Source of the DNA: Pseudomonas alkylphenolica
GTDB lineage: Bacteria; Pseudomonadota; Gammaproteobacteria; Pseudomonadales; Pseudomonadaceae
Direction: 5' to 3'
Length of the DNA: 64,000 nucleotides
Assembly: GCF_016009175.1 (NCBI RefSeq)
Contig: NZ_JADUCM010000020.1
Span: 1-64,000, forward strand
A model generated the notes under the pieces. It was not told the DNA's origin. It searched no databases and was given only the letters and a program-made list of their open reading frames with translations. The translations under genes were made by a program, and so were the position numbers. Below, one piece after another: positions 1-8,728 of this stretch. Positions within the stretch are counted from its first letter, which is position 1. Each line of letters begins with the position of its first letter.

Positions 1-68
1 TGAACCCGCTTCCATCGACATCTACAGTCTGCTATTCGTCAGAAGCGTCAGATGTGTATAAGATACTG
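1..68 (+). other. Degraded Illumina/Nextera adapter, not chromosomal
   Basis: Bases 50-68 match the 19-bp Tn5 mosaic end AGATGTGTATAAGAGACAG at 17 of 19 positions. Bases 36-49 match the start of the Nextera read-1 adapter (TCGTC, three changed bases, then AGCGTC). Bases 12-27 match the end of the Illumina P5 oligo (CCACCGAGATCTACAC) at about 13 of 16. The interval 28-35 is exactly 8 nt, the length of an i5 index. Order and spacing are those of a tagmented library molecule reading into genomic insert from about base 69. The errors suggest a noisy read was assembled. No chromosomal feature should be called here. Confidence 0.93.
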
Positions 69-105
69 GCGAAAGGTCTTTGCGGATAAATCCGCGCCTG
101 CAGAG

Positions 106-2325
106 TCAATACAGATCGACGGGGTCCACATCCAAAGACCAGCGCACCTGGCGGCCTGACGGCATGTTTTCCAACAGTAGCAACCAGGCACTGATCAGTC
201 GATGCAAAGGCGCCCGTGCATTGGCCTGGAGCAATAGTTGCGCACGAAAACGCCCCGCACGTCGCTCCATCGGCGCCGGTACCGGGCCGAGCAGCTCGAT
301 ACCGTGCAGGTTGTGCTCCGCCAGCAACTGCTCGGCCGCACTGCAGGCTTCGTCCAGAAAGCTTTCCGCCTGACCCGGTTTGTGCGCCTCGGCGCGCAGC
401 AGGGCCAGGTGGGCAAAGGGTGGTAGCCCTGCGGCACGACGCTCGCTCAACGCTTGCTCGGCGAAGGCGAAGTAGCCTTGCTCGGTCAGTTGTACCAGCA
501 GTGGATGATCGGCCAGGTGCGTCTGGATGATGACTTTGCCCGGTTCCTCGGCGCGCCCGGCCCGGCCAGCGACCTGCACGATGAGCTGGGCCATGCGTTC
601 GCTGGCGCGAAAATCGCCGGAGAACAGGCCGCCATCGGCATCGAGGATGGCCACCAGGGTCACCCGCGGAAAGTGGTGACCCTTGGCAAGCATCTGCGTG
701 CCGACCAGGATGCACGGCTGGCCCCGCTGAATGGTGTTGAACAGCTGGTTCATCGCGTCCTTGCGCGAAGTGCTGTCGCGGTCGACCCGCAGCACCGGGA
801 AATCCGGAAACAGGGTATTCAGGCGCTCTTCGGCGCGTTCGGTGCCGGCGCCTACCGGGCGCAGGTCGACCTTGTTGCACTGCGGGCACTGGCGGGGGAC
901 GCGCTCGTCATAGCCGCAATGATGACAGCGCAACTCGTTCGAGCGCTGATGCACGGTCATGCGTGCATCGCAGCGCGGGCATTCGGACATCCAGCCGCAA
1001 TCATGGCAGAGCAGCGTCGGGGCAAAACCGCGGCGGTTGAGAAACACCAGCACCTGCTGGCCGGCAGCCAGAGTCTGGCCGATGGCTTGTTGCATCGGCC
1101 CGCTGATGCCGCTGTCCAGCGGCCGGCTCTTCACATCCAGGCGCAGAAAACGCGGTTGCTGGGCACCGCCCGCACGCTGGTTGAGGCGAAGCAGGCCATA
1201 GCGGCCGCTGTGGGCGTTGTGCAGGCTTTCCAGCGACGGTGTTGCCGAACCCAGCAGAATCGGGATGTTTTCCTGGCGAGCGCGCACCAATGCGAGGTCG
1301 CGGGCGTGATAGCGCAGGCCTTCCTGCTGTTTATAAGAGCCGTCGTGCTCTTCGTCGATGATGATCAGGCCCGGGTGCTTCATCGGCGTGAACAGCGCCG
1401 AGCGGGTGCCGATGATGATATCGGCCTCGCCATCACGGGCTGCCAGCCAGGCGTCCAGGCGCTCACGGTCATTGACCGCCGAGTGCAGCAGGGCGATGCG
1501 GGCGTTGAAGCGCTGTTCGAAACGCGCCAGGGTCTGCGGCCCGAGGTTGATTTCCGGAATCAGGATCAGTGCCTGCTTGCCGGCCTCCAGGGTTTCGCGG
1601 ATCAGTTGCAGGTAGACCTCGGTCTTGCCGCTGCCGGTCACCCCGGCCAGCAGGAAGGCATGAAAACTGTCGAAGCCTGAGCGCACCGCATTGAACGCTG
1701 CGCGTTGTTCGTCGTTCAGCGGCAGTTCAGGCTGGGCCAGCCAGTGTTCATGGCGGGCCAGGGGTAGATGGCGCCGTACTTCGACCTGTACCAGTTCCTT
1801 GGCCAGCAGCAGGTCAAGGCTGTCCTTGCTCAGCATCAGCTTGCCCAGCAGGGTGTGTGCAACACCATGCGGGTGCTGCGCCAGCGTGGCCAGGGCTTCC
1901 CGCTGGCGCGGTGCACGGGCGATGCGCGGGTCGTCCAGGCGTGCGCCTGGCGCAACCTGCCAGAAGCGCTCCTGGCGGGCTTCGGCCGGTTCGCCCTGTC
2001 GCAGCAGCACGGGCAACGCCCAGCTCAAAGTGTCGCCGAGGCTGTGCTGGTAGTACTGCGCCGTCCACAGGCAGAGCTTGAACAAGGCCGGTGGCAGTGG
2101 CGAAACGGGGTCGAGCAGGGCGATGGCCGGCTTGAGCTTGTCGGCGGGCACTTCGCTTTTGTCGGCGATCTCGATCAGAATGCCGATCATCTCCCGGCGC
2201 CCGAACGGCACGCGGATGCGCATGCCCGGGGTGAGTGCCTGGCGCGCCATGTTTGCCGGCGCCCTGTAGTCGAACAGCCGCCGTAGAGGCGAGGGCAGGG
2301 CGAGGCGCAGAATGACGTCGGACAC
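106..2325 (-). CDS. priA: Primosomal replication protein N' (PriA helicase)
   Basis: PriA is the 3'-to-5' superfamily 2 helicase that recognises stalled forks and D-loops and reloads the replisome. The 739-residue product has an N-terminal DNA-binding region beginning ILRLALPSPLRRLFDY, Walker A GVTGSGKTE, the DEEH box (IIDEEHD), and a zinc-binding segment of paired cysteines (CHDCGWMSECPRCD, then CHHCGY and CPQC). I chose the GTG at 2325 because family homology starts there; the frame stays open upstream to an ATG at 2412, giving 29 extra residues without similarity. It is divergent from rpmE. The gene is complete although its 3' end lies only 38 bp from the adapter sequence. Confidence 0.95.
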   Translation of the reverse strand: MSDVILRLALPSPLRRLFDYRAPANMARQALTPGMRIRVPFGRREMIGILIEIADKSEVPADKLKPAIALLDPVSPLPPALFKLCLWTAQYYQHSLGDTLSWALPVLLRQGEPAEARQERFWQVAPGARLDDPRIARAPRQREALATLAQHPHGVAHTLLGKLMLSKDSLDLLLAKELVQVEVRRHLPLARHEHWLAQPELPLNDEQRAAFNAVRSGFDSFHAFLLAGVTGSGKTEVYLQLIRETLEAGKQALILIPEINLGPQTLARFEQRFNARIALLHSAVNDRERLDAWLAARDGEADIIIGTRSALFTPMKHPGLIIIDEEHDGSYKQQEGLRYHARDLALVRARQENIPILLGSATPSLESLHNAHSGRYGLLRLNQRAGGAQQPRFLRLDVKSRPLDSGISGPMQQAIGQTLAAGQQVLVFLNRRGFAPTLLCHDCGWMSECPRCDARMTVHQRSNELRCHHCGYDERVPRQCPQCNKVDLRPVGAGTERAEERLNTLFPDFPVLRVDRDSTSRKDAMNQLFNTIQRGQPCILVGTQMLAKGHHFPRVTLVAILDADGGLFSGDFRASERMAQLIVQVAGRAGRAEEPGKVIIQTHLADHPLLVQLTEQGYFAFAEQALSERRAAGLPPFAHLALLRAEAHKPGQAESFLDEACSAAEQLLAEHNLHGIELLGPVPAPMERRAGRFRAQLLLQANARAPLHRLISAWLLLLENMPSGRQVRWSLDVDPVDLY

Positions 2326-2397
2326 GCGAAGAGTTCTCTGAAGGGAATTTCCAAGACCCGGCGAGCCTAGCAGACGACAGCCGGTGCAAGCGACAAC

Positions 2398-2425
2398 TTG
2401 CGTTGACTGCATGCTCTGGTATTAT
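2398..2425 (+). promoter_or_regulatory. Probable sigma-70 promoter of rpmE
   Basis: A TTGCGT -35-like hexamer (2398-2403) is separated by 16 bp from a TATTAT -10-like hexamer (2420-2425), about 70 bp before the rpmE start. Another TTGACT at 2403 is too close to the -10 to pair with it. Inference from pattern only. Confidence 0.4.
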
Positions 2426-2493
2426 TCGCCGCCTAATTACGTGCGGTATTCAACAATGGTGTTGGGTGGCGGCACGCAGTCGAGGAAGTGACC

Positions 2494-2709
2494 ATGAAAC
2501 CAGAAATTCATCCGAATTATGAAGTAGTCGCAGTCACCTGCAGCTGCGGCAACTCGTTCGAAACCCGTTCGACCCTGTGCGCTCCACTGGGCACCGACGT
2601 GTGCAACGAATGCCACCCGTTCTACACCGGTAAGCAAAAGGTGCTGGACACTGGCGGCCGCGTACAGAAGTTCGCAGATCGCTTCGGCATGTTCGGTGCC
2701 AAGAAGTAA
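2494..2709 (+). CDS. rpmE: 50S ribosomal protein L31
   Basis: L31 sits at the central protuberance and bridges the large and small ribosomal subunits. This 71-residue protein carries the four zinc-ligand cysteines of the Zn-containing (C+) form: C16 and C18 in TCSCGN, C37 and C40 in CNEC. C+ paralogues can act as a zinc reserve under Zur control, but no Zur box was evident here. The ATG at 2494 follows a GAGGA ribosome site; a GTG two codons upstream (2488) is in frame but less likely. Single-gene unit, divergent from priA. Confidence 0.97.
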   Translation: MKPEIHPNYEVVAVTCSCGNSFETRSTLCAPLGTDVCNECHPFYTGKQKVLDTGGRVQKFADRFGMFGAKK

Positions 2710-2741
2710 GATTGCGCGTAGCTGGCCCTGTGGGCTTGGCA

Positions 2742-3533
2742 ATGCTGCTGAAAAAGGCGTCCCTCGTGGGCGCCTTTTTTGTGGGCGCGATTTGGCAACT
2801 GCCGGCGCTGGCCTTCTGCGCAGCGCCCGCTGATCCGCAGGTTGTCGGCGTGCGTCAGGTGGTGGACGGCGATACCTTGCGTCTGAATGATGGGCGCAGT
2901 GTTCGCCTTATCGGCATCAATGCGCCGGAAATTGGCCGCAAAGGCCGCACCAGCGAGCCCTTCGCCGAGGCTGCCCGTCAGCGACTGCAGGCTTTTGTCA
3001 AGGCCAGCGGCGGTGAGGTCGGGTTGGTGCCGGGCGTCGAGTCCAGAGACAAGTACGGACGCACCCTGGCGCATATTTATGGCCGTGCTGGCGACAATTT
3101 CGAAGCACAGCTGTTGAGTGAGGGCCTCGGCTTCCGTGTGGCAGTCGCCCCCAACGTGGCGCTGACAGACTGCCAGGGCCAGGCAGAGCGTACCGCTCGT
3201 CAGCAACGACTGGGGGTGTGGCGCACACCTCCGGTGGTCGCCGCGGATAAGGTGCAGCAATCCGGTTTTGCGCTGATCGGCGGGAAAGTCGTGGGTATCG
3301 AGCGCAATCGCGGCGGAACCTGGATCGAAATCGACAACTCGCTGGTCCTTCAGGTGCCCGCGCGTCTGCAACGCAATTTCCCTGCATCCTTCTTCAACGG
3401 CCTCAAAGGGCAGACCATCGAAGCGCGGGGTTGGGTGCTGGATCGTTCCCGCAAAGGCGGCCTGAAAGCCGGGCAGAGACGCTGGTTGCTGCCATTGACT
3501 GATCCGTCGATGCTGGAACGGGTCAATCGATAA
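2742..3533 (+). CDS. Secreted SNase-like (thermonuclease family) protein
   Basis: The product has a canonical signal peptide (KK n-region, hydrophobic core SLVGAFFVGAIW, cleavage near ALAFC-AAP) and an SNase fold. Recognisable blocks are VDGDTLRL, VRLIGINAPEIG, SEPFAEAARQRL and DKYGRTLAHIY; the last two correspond to the catalytic face in staphylococcal nuclease relatives. A role as a periplasmic or extracellular nuclease is inferred from family. The ATG at 2742 (263 residues) gives the signal peptide directly; a TTG at 2712 would add ten residues. Neither start has a strong ribosome site. A strong terminator hairpin for rpmE lies inside the signal-peptide codons (see 2751-2780). Confidence 0.85.
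   Translation: MLLKKASLVGAFFVGAIWQLPALAFCAAPADPQVVGVRQVVDGDTLRLNDGRSVRLIGINAPEIGRKGRTSEPFAEAARQRLQAFVKASGGEVGLVPGVESRDKYGRTLAHIYGRAGDNFEAQLLSEGLGFRVAVAPNVALTDCQGQAERTARQQRLGVWRTPPVVAADKVQQSGFALIGGKVVGIERNRGGTWIEIDNSLVLQVPARLQRNFPASFFNGLKGQTIEARGWVLDRSRKGGLKAGQRRWLLPLTDPSMLERVNR
2751..2780 (+). terminator. Rho-independent terminator of rpmE, inside the next gene
   Basis: Arms AAAAAGGCG-T-CCC (2751-2763) and GGGCGCCTTTTT (2768-2779) pair over 12 bp with one bulged T around a TCGT loop, followed by a T run. It lies 41 bp after the rpmE stop and overlaps codons 4-13 of the nuclease signal peptide. Confidence 0.8.
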
Positions 3534-3711
3534 AAAATTGTGAACATTTTTTTATTCGATTGTACACATTGAAACCCTTGCAGGCTGCGGGTCTTGGCGG
3601 AAAGTCGTAGGTTAAAGGCCTTGACACAAGTGACCGGCCAGTCTTGTCGGCCCTTTGCTCTTTGCGTATCCTCGGCGGTCCGTCAGAACAGTAAATAGCG
3701 GAATGCCCACC

Positions 3712-4980
3712 ATGTCAGATTTGAAAACTGCCGCTCTCGAATATCATGCTCAGCCTCGTCCGGGGAAACTGAGCGTCGAGCTCACCAAACCTACCGCGAC
3801 TGCTCGCGACCTGTCGCTGGCCTACAGCCCAGGCGTGGCTGAGCCGGTACGTGAAATTGGTCGCGATCCGGAGCTGGCCTATAAGTACACCGGCAAGGGC
3901 AATCTGGTAGCAGTCATTTCCGACGGCACCGCCATTCTCGGCCTGGGTAACCTCGGCCCACTGGCGTCCAAGCCTGTCATGGAAGGCAAGGGTGTTCTGT
4001 TCAAGCGTTTCGCCGGCATTGACGTGTTCGACATCGAAGTCGACTCGGAAAGCCCGCAAGCCTTCATCGACACCGTCAAGCGCATCTCCATCACCTTCGG
4101 TGGCATCAACCTGGAAGACATCAAGGCACCTGAGTGCTTCGAGATCGAGCGCGCGCTGATCGAACAGTGCGACATCCCGGTATTCCACGATGACCAGCAC
4201 GGTACTGCAATCGTGACCGCTGCCGGCATGATCAACGCCCTGGAAATCGCCGGCAAGACCCTCTCCGACGCCAAAATCGTCTGCCTGGGTGCCGGTGCTG
4301 CCGCTATCTCCTGCATGAAGCTGCTGGTGAGCATGGGCGCACAGATCGAAAACATCTTCATGGTTGACCGTACCGGTGTGATCCACGCCGGCCGTGACGA
4401 CCTGAACCAGTACAAGGCTGTCTTCGCTCACGCGACCGACAAGCGCACCCTGGCAGACGCTCTGGATGGCGCTGACGTGTTCGTTGGTCTGTCCGGTCCG
4501 AACCTGCTGAGCCCTGAAGGCCTGAAGTCGATGGCACCTAACCCGATCGTCTTCGCCTGCTCCAACCCTGATCCGGAAATCTCCCCGGAACTGGCGCACG
4601 CTACCCGTAGCGACGTGATCATGGCCACCGGTCGTTCCGACTACCCGAACCAGGTCAACAACGTGCTGGGCTTCCCGTTCATCTTCCGTGGTGCCCTGGA
4701 CGTTCGCGCCAAGCGCATCAACGAAGAAATGAAGATTGCTGCCGCCAACGCCCTGAAAGACCTGGCCAAGCTGCCAGTGCCCAAGGAAGTGTGCGCAGCC
4801 TACGGCGTCGACGCGCTGGAATTCGGCCGTGAGTACATCATTCCGAAGCCAATGGATGCCCGTCTGATCACCCTGGTTTCCGACGCTGTGGCCAAGGCAG
4901 CAATCGAGACCGGTGTGGCGACCCTGCCGTATCCGAAGAACTACCCGCTGAAAAGCGTGGATGACGTGTTCAACGGCTAA
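3712..4980 (+). CDS. maeB: Malic enzyme, short form (oxaloacetate-decarboxylating)
   Basis: Converts malate to pyruvate and CO2 with reduction of NAD(P)+, feeding pyruvate and NADPH pools. The 422-residue protein contains the N-terminal malic domain (AYSPGVAEPV, YKYTGKGNLVAVISDGTAILGLGN, FHDDQHGTA) and the Rossmann domain (VCLGAGAAAIS, FACSNPDPEI). It lacks the C-terminal phosphotransacetylase-like domain of the long (~760 aa) MaeB form, so this is the short type usual in Pseudomonas. I chose the ATG at 3712 because similarity begins at SDLKTAALEYH; an ATG at 3703 is possible. Cofactor preference cannot be read from the sequence. Confidence 0.93.
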   Translation: MSDLKTAALEYHAQPRPGKLSVELTKPTATARDLSLAYSPGVAEPVREIGRDPELAYKYTGKGNLVAVISDGTAILGLGNLGPLASKPVMEGKGVLFKRFAGIDVFDIEVDSESPQAFIDTVKRISITFGGINLEDIKAPECFEIERALIEQCDIPVFHDDQHGTAIVTAAGMINALEIAGKTLSDAKIVCLGAGAAAISCMKLLVSMGAQIENIFMVDRTGVIHAGRDDLNQYKAVFAHATDKRTLADALDGADVFVGLSGPNLLSPEGLKSMAPNPIVFACSNPDPEISPELAHATRSDVIMATGRSDYPNQVNNVLGFPFIFRGALDVRAKRINEEMKIAAANALKDLAKLPVPKEVCAAYGVDALEFGREYIIPKPMDARLITLVSDAVAKAAIETGVATLPYPKNYPLKSVDDVFNG

Positions 4981-4998
4981 GCCGTTGTAGCGCTCAAC

Positions 4999-5033
4999 AA
5001 AAAGCCCCGGCTCGTGAGAGTCGGGGCTTTTTT
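4999..5033 (+). terminator. Rho-independent terminator of maeB
   Basis: AAAGCCCCG (5001-5009) pairs with CGGGGCTTT (5022-5030), extended inside by GCTC/GAGT, and is followed by six T. It begins about 20 bp after the maeB stop. Confidence 0.9.
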
Positions 5034-5058
5034 GTGGGTGCTTGCCGGTGGGTCCGGT

Positions 5059-5106
5059 TATCGCCAGCTCCCACATGGGGCACCGATCCTGTGGGAGCTG
5101 GCGATA
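5059..5106. repeat. Inverted repeat, REP-like (GTGGGAGC class)
   Basis: The 17-base arms TATCGCCAGCTCCCACA (5059-5075) and TGTGGGAGCTGGCGATA (5090-5106) are perfect inverted copies around a 14-nt spacer. The GTGGGAGC core is typical of Pseudomonas extragenic palindromes. It lies between the convergent genes maeB and ponA. The rest of 4981-5167 holds only the terminator and this repeat. Confidence 0.8.
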
Positions 5107-5167
5107 GCCTGCGATTGAGCGCGAAGCGCTCACCTGGGCTTGCTGCCGTGAAGGCTGCTTCCGTCGG

Positions 5168-7615
5168 TCAGAACAGATCGATCGGTGCCGCCTCATCCGC
5201 TGGCAGCGGGCTGCCTGGAGCGGTGCCGTTACCCAGCTCGTTCACCGATGGCGGTGTGTCTTCTGCCTTGAACAGCTCGAAGTAGGCATTAGGCGTGTCC
5301 GGCGTTGCCGCTCGGCCGCTGACCGGGTCGATACGCAGGCTCAGGATGCCCTCGGGTTCTGCCGGGGTGTGATTAGGCTTGTCTTTGAGGGCCGGGCCCA
5401 TGAAGTTCATCCAGATCGGCAATGCCACGGTGCCGCCGTACTCGCGGCGCCCCAGGGTTTCAGGCTGATCGAAGCCACTCCAGACGGTGGTCACCAGGTC
5501 AGCGTTGTAACCGGAGAACCAGGCATCTTTGGATTCGTTGGTGGTACCGGTCTTGCCTGCCAGGTCGGTGCGGCCCAGCGCCAGGGCGCGTCGCCCGGTG
5601 CCGCGCTTGATCACGTCCTGAAGCATGCTGGTGAGGATGTAGGTGGTACGCCCGTCAATGATGCGTTCGGCAATTGCCGGCGGCTGGGCGGCGGCGTTGC
5701 CTGTGCTTGCGGCGGCTTCACCGGGGAACTGCACGCTGATCGGCGCCTCTGGCGCGGCAATGCCTGCCTCGACCTGCTCACCTGTCTGCGGTACACGCGG
5801 CGGGTTGGCGGTAAACAGGGTCTCGCCGTTGCGGCTTTCGATGCGCTCGATCAGGTACGGGGTGATCTTGTAGCCACCGTTGGCAAAGGTGCTCCAGCCC
5901 GTGGCGATTTCCATCGGCGTCAGGGTGGCGGTGCCCAGGGCCAGCGACAGGTTGGGCGGCAGGTCCTGCTTGTTGAAGCCGAACTTGGTGATGTAGTCGA
6001 TGGTCCGGCCGACACCCATGGCTTGCAGCAGGCGGATCGACACCAGGTTGCGCGACTTGTACAGCGCTTCACGCATGCGGATCGGGCCCAGGAAGGTATT
6101 GGTGTCGTTCTTCGGGCGCCAGACCTTGTCCAGGTATTCGTCGACGAACACGATTGGCGCATCGTTAACCAGGCTGGCGGCCGTGTAGCCGCTGTCCAGG
6201 GCTGCGCTGTAGACGAACGGCTTGAAGCTGGAGCCGGGCTGACGCTTGGCCTGCATGGCGCGGTTGTAGTTGCTCTGTTCGAAAGAGAAGCCACCGACCA
6301 AGGCGCGAATGGCGCCGGTATTCGGGTCCAGCGAGACCAGCGCGCTTTGCGCGCCAGGAACCTGGCTGAACTTCAGGCTGCCGTCATCCAGGCGCTGTAC
6401 ACGGATCAGGTCGCCAACCTTGGCCACATCGGCAGGTTGTTGCGGAGCGCGGCCCTGGCTATTGGTGTTGAGGAAGGGGCGGGCCCACTTCATCGTTTCC
6501 CAGGCCACTGCTTCCTGTTCGCCGCTGCGGGTCAGTACCCGCAGTCCGGTCTTGTCGACGTGAGTGACAATCACCGGTTCAAGGCCACCCAGTGGGCGTT
6601 GCTTGCTCAGCTCTTGCAGCCAGGCCGCTTCGGTCTTGCCTGGGAAGCGTGCTTCGGGACCACGGTAACCATGGCGTTCGTCATAAGCGCTCAAGCCATC
6701 GAGCACGGCCTTGTTGGCGATTTCCTGGAGGTCGCTCGGCACGGTGGTGGTGACGCGGAAACCTTCGGTATAGGCGTCGCTGCCATAGCGGCCAACCATC
6801 TCTGCGCGGGCCATCTCGGCAATGTACGGAGCGCTGACTTCTGGCGTGGGCACGTGGTAGCTGGCGTTGATCGGTTCGGCCAGCGCAGCCTGGTAGCTGG
6901 CTTCGTCAATTTTGCCGAGCTTGTACATGCGCCCCAGGATCCAGTCGCGACGCTCTTTGGCGCGCACCGGGTTGGCCAGCGGGTTGAAGCGTGATGGCGC
7001 CTTGGGCAGGCCGGCGATCATCGCCATCTGGGCCAGGCTGATGTCGCGGATGGACTTGCCGTAGTACACCTGGGCAGCGGCTTCGATGCCGTAGGCACGG
7101 TTGCCCAGGTAGATCTTGTTCACGTACAGCTCGAGAATTTCGTCTTTGGTCAGTTCGCGTTCGATCTGCAATGCCAGCAGGATTTCGTTGGTTTTGCGCG
7201 AGAAGCTGCGTTCACTGCTGAGGAAGAAGTTCTTCGCCACCTGCATGGTGATGGTGCTGCCGCCGGTTTGAATGTGCCCGGACTTGAGCAATTGTGTTGC
7301 AGCGCGCATCAAACTGCTGGGGTCGACCCCATAGTGATTGGCGAAATTGTCGTCTTCGGCCGAGAGCAACGCCTGGATGAAATGAGGCGGAATGTCGGCG
7401 AAACGGATGGGAGAACGGCGCATCTCGCCGAACTCTGCGATCAGCTTTCCATCGCTGCTGTAGACCCGCAAAGGGATCTGCAACTGGATGCTTCTGAGTG
7501 CCTCTACCGAGGGCAAGCTGGGGCTAAGATACAGAAACGCGCCGCTCAGACCGAGCACGATGGCGCAAATGACTGCGACGAAAGACCACCAGAAAAACTT
7601 CAGCAGACGTATCAA
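5168..7615 (-). CDS. mrcA: Penicillin-binding protein 1A (bifunctional)
   Basis: Class A PBP that polymerises lipid II (transglycosylase) and cross-links stem peptides (transpeptidase) on the periplasmic side of the inner membrane. The 815-residue protein has one N-terminal membrane segment (FFWWSFVAVICAIVLGLSGAF), a GT51 domain with the catalytic Glu in SAEDDNF and the GGSTITMQ block, and a transpeptidase domain with SxxK (PGSSFKPF), SRN (YKSRNLVS) and KTGT. All key motifs are intact. Also called ponA. It is transcribed away from pilM, the same arrangement as mrcA and hofM in enterics (family knowledge). Confidence 0.96.
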   Translation of the reverse strand: MIRLLKFFWWSFVAVICAIVLGLSGAFLYLSPSLPSVEALRSIQLQIPLRVYSSDGKLIAEFGEMRRSPIRFADIPPHFIQALLSAEDDNFANHYGVDPSSLMRAATQLLKSGHIQTGGSTITMQVAKNFFLSSERSFSRKTNEILLALQIERELTKDEILELYVNKIYLGNRAYGIEAAAQVYYGKSIRDISLAQMAMIAGLPKAPSRFNPLANPVRAKERRDWILGRMYKLGKIDEASYQAALAEPINASYHVPTPEVSAPYIAEMARAEMVGRYGSDAYTEGFRVTTTVPSDLQEIANKAVLDGLSAYDERHGYRGPEARFPGKTEAAWLQELSKQRPLGGLEPVIVTHVDKTGLRVLTRSGEQEAVAWETMKWARPFLNTNSQGRAPQQPADVAKVGDLIRVQRLDDGSLKFSQVPGAQSALVSLDPNTGAIRALVGGFSFEQSNYNRAMQAKRQPGSSFKPFVYSAALDSGYTAASLVNDAPIVFVDEYLDKVWRPKNDTNTFLGPIRMREALYKSRNLVSIRLLQAMGVGRTIDYITKFGFNKQDLPPNLSLALGTATLTPMEIATGWSTFANGGYKITPYLIERIESRNGETLFTANPPRVPQTGEQVEAGIAAPEAPISVQFPGEAAASTGNAAAQPPAIAERIIDGRTTYILTSMLQDVIKRGTGRRALALGRTDLAGKTGTTNESKDAWFSGYNADLVTTVWSGFDQPETLGRREYGGTVALPIWMNFMGPALKDKPNHTPAEPEGILSLRIDPVSGRAATPDTPNAYFELFKAEDTPPSVNELGNGTAPGSPLPADEAAPIDLF

Positions 7616-7683
7616 GGCTTTTGGGCGTCCAGGTTAAAGAGTGGGTTGCGCGCAGGACCAGCGGACAAGGAAAAACGCTGGGC

Positions 7684-7689
7684 ATTATA
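7684..7689 (-). promoter_or_regulatory. Candidate -10 element of mrcA
   Basis: A perfect TATAAT reads on the minus strand about 70 bp upstream of the mrcA start. No convincing -35 was found at 16-18 bp, so this is weak support. Confidence 0.3.
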
Positions 7690-7792
7690 AGCATTTTTCG
7701 CGCGGCCGCGTTATCGGCGCCGCCGTCAGGGAATCAGCCAGGTTTACCGGGGGTATGCCCCCTGTTGACCTGCAGCGATCAAGGAAAAACCG

Positions 7793-8728
7793 ATGCTTGG
7801 ACGCTTTGGCAGGGATGCCGGTTCACTTCTCGGGGTGGAATTTACCCCTCCGTTCATCAGGCTGGTGCAACTGCGACGTCAGCGAGGTCGTTACAGCGTA
7901 GTGGCCTGGGCCCTTGAGCCCTTGTCTGAGGCGGTCATGCATAACGGCTGGATTGGCGACCCCGAACAGGTCGGCGCGCTGCTGCTGCAGGCTGTTCGGC
8001 GCAGCGCCTGTACCACCCGGCAGGTGGCTGTGGCGCTACCCGGCGGGTTGGTCATCGAGAAGGTACTGACGGTACCGGCCGGAATCGACGAGCACGCCAT
8101 TGCAGAGCGTTTGCCCGCAGATGCCGGGCCGTTCATTCCCTACGCGCTCGAAGATGTGGCAATGGATTTTCAGGTCCTTGGCACGGCCCTTGGCGATGCT
8201 CAGCTTCAGCGCATCAGCGTTGCCGCCTGCCATCAAGGGTTGCTGGAAGTGCTTGATGCTTGCCTTGAGTGTGCAGGGCTGCAGGTGTGCAGCGTGGAGC
8301 CGGACGGACACGCGCTGTGTCGTGCTGTGCAGGTCGGTGGCGAGCCGGAGGCGCTGATTCTGCAAATTGAAGGGGATGGGTTGGTTTTTCATGAGCCGGT
8401 AGGGGGGATGCTGCAGCGTCGTGAATGCCAATTGCCGCGGCATGAAGACATCGTGCAGTCCTTGGCCGCGGCGGTGGACAGCTACGTGTTATCCCATCCG
8501 GGCCGCAGTTTACCGGCTCAAGTGCTGCTCTGCGGGGCGGGGTTGGCGAACGGGCGCGTGCCCGAGCAGCTGCAGTGTCGCCTGGGCATCGATGTACGCC
8601 TGGTCAATCCCTTTACGCAGATGGCGCTGGCCAATGGCATAAAGCGCCAAACGTTGCTGGCACAGGCCTCATTGCTGGCCGTTGCCTGTGGCGTTGCCAT
8701 GAGTGAGGGGCCGCTATGCAGGGGATGA
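7793..8728 (+). CDS. pilM: Type IV pilus assembly protein PilM (short form)
   Basis: Actin-like cytoplasmic protein that binds the PilN N-terminus and links the pilus motor to the alignment complex. The start MLGRFGRDAGSLLGVEF and the segment around QVLLCGAGLANG fit the FtsA/PilM fold. At 311 residues it is shorter than the ~354 of P. aeruginosa PilM. The ATG at 7793 has an AAGGA ribosome site 8 nt upstream. First gene of an overlapping pilM-pilN-pilOP-pilQ series that continues into aroK and aroB, the position of the hofMNOPQ competence genes in enterics. Context suggests a DNA-uptake or pilus alignment complex. Confidence 0.85.
   Translation: MLGRFGRDAGSLLGVEFTPPFIRLVQLRRQRGRYSVVAWALEPLSEAVMHNGWIGDPEQVGALLLQAVRRSACTTRQVAVALPGGLVIEKVLTVPAGIDEHAIAERLPADAGPFIPYALEDVAMDFQVLGTALGDAQLQRISVAACHQGLLEVLDACLECAGLQVCSVEPDGHALCRAVQVGGEPEALILQIEGDGLVFHEPVGGMLQRRECQLPRHEDIVQSLAAAVDSYVLSHPGRSLPAQVLLCGAGLANGRVPEQLQCRLGIDVRLVNPFTQMALANGIKRQTLLAQASLLAVACGVAMSEGPLCRG

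Noticed and set aside
50..68. Tn5/IS50-type mosaic end as evidence of a resident transposon
   Set aside because: The surrounding bases match the Nextera adapter and index layout, so it is a library artefact.
3621..3626. TTGACA upstream of maeB as a -35 element
   Set aside because: No acceptable -10 at 16-18 bp; left as uncertain.
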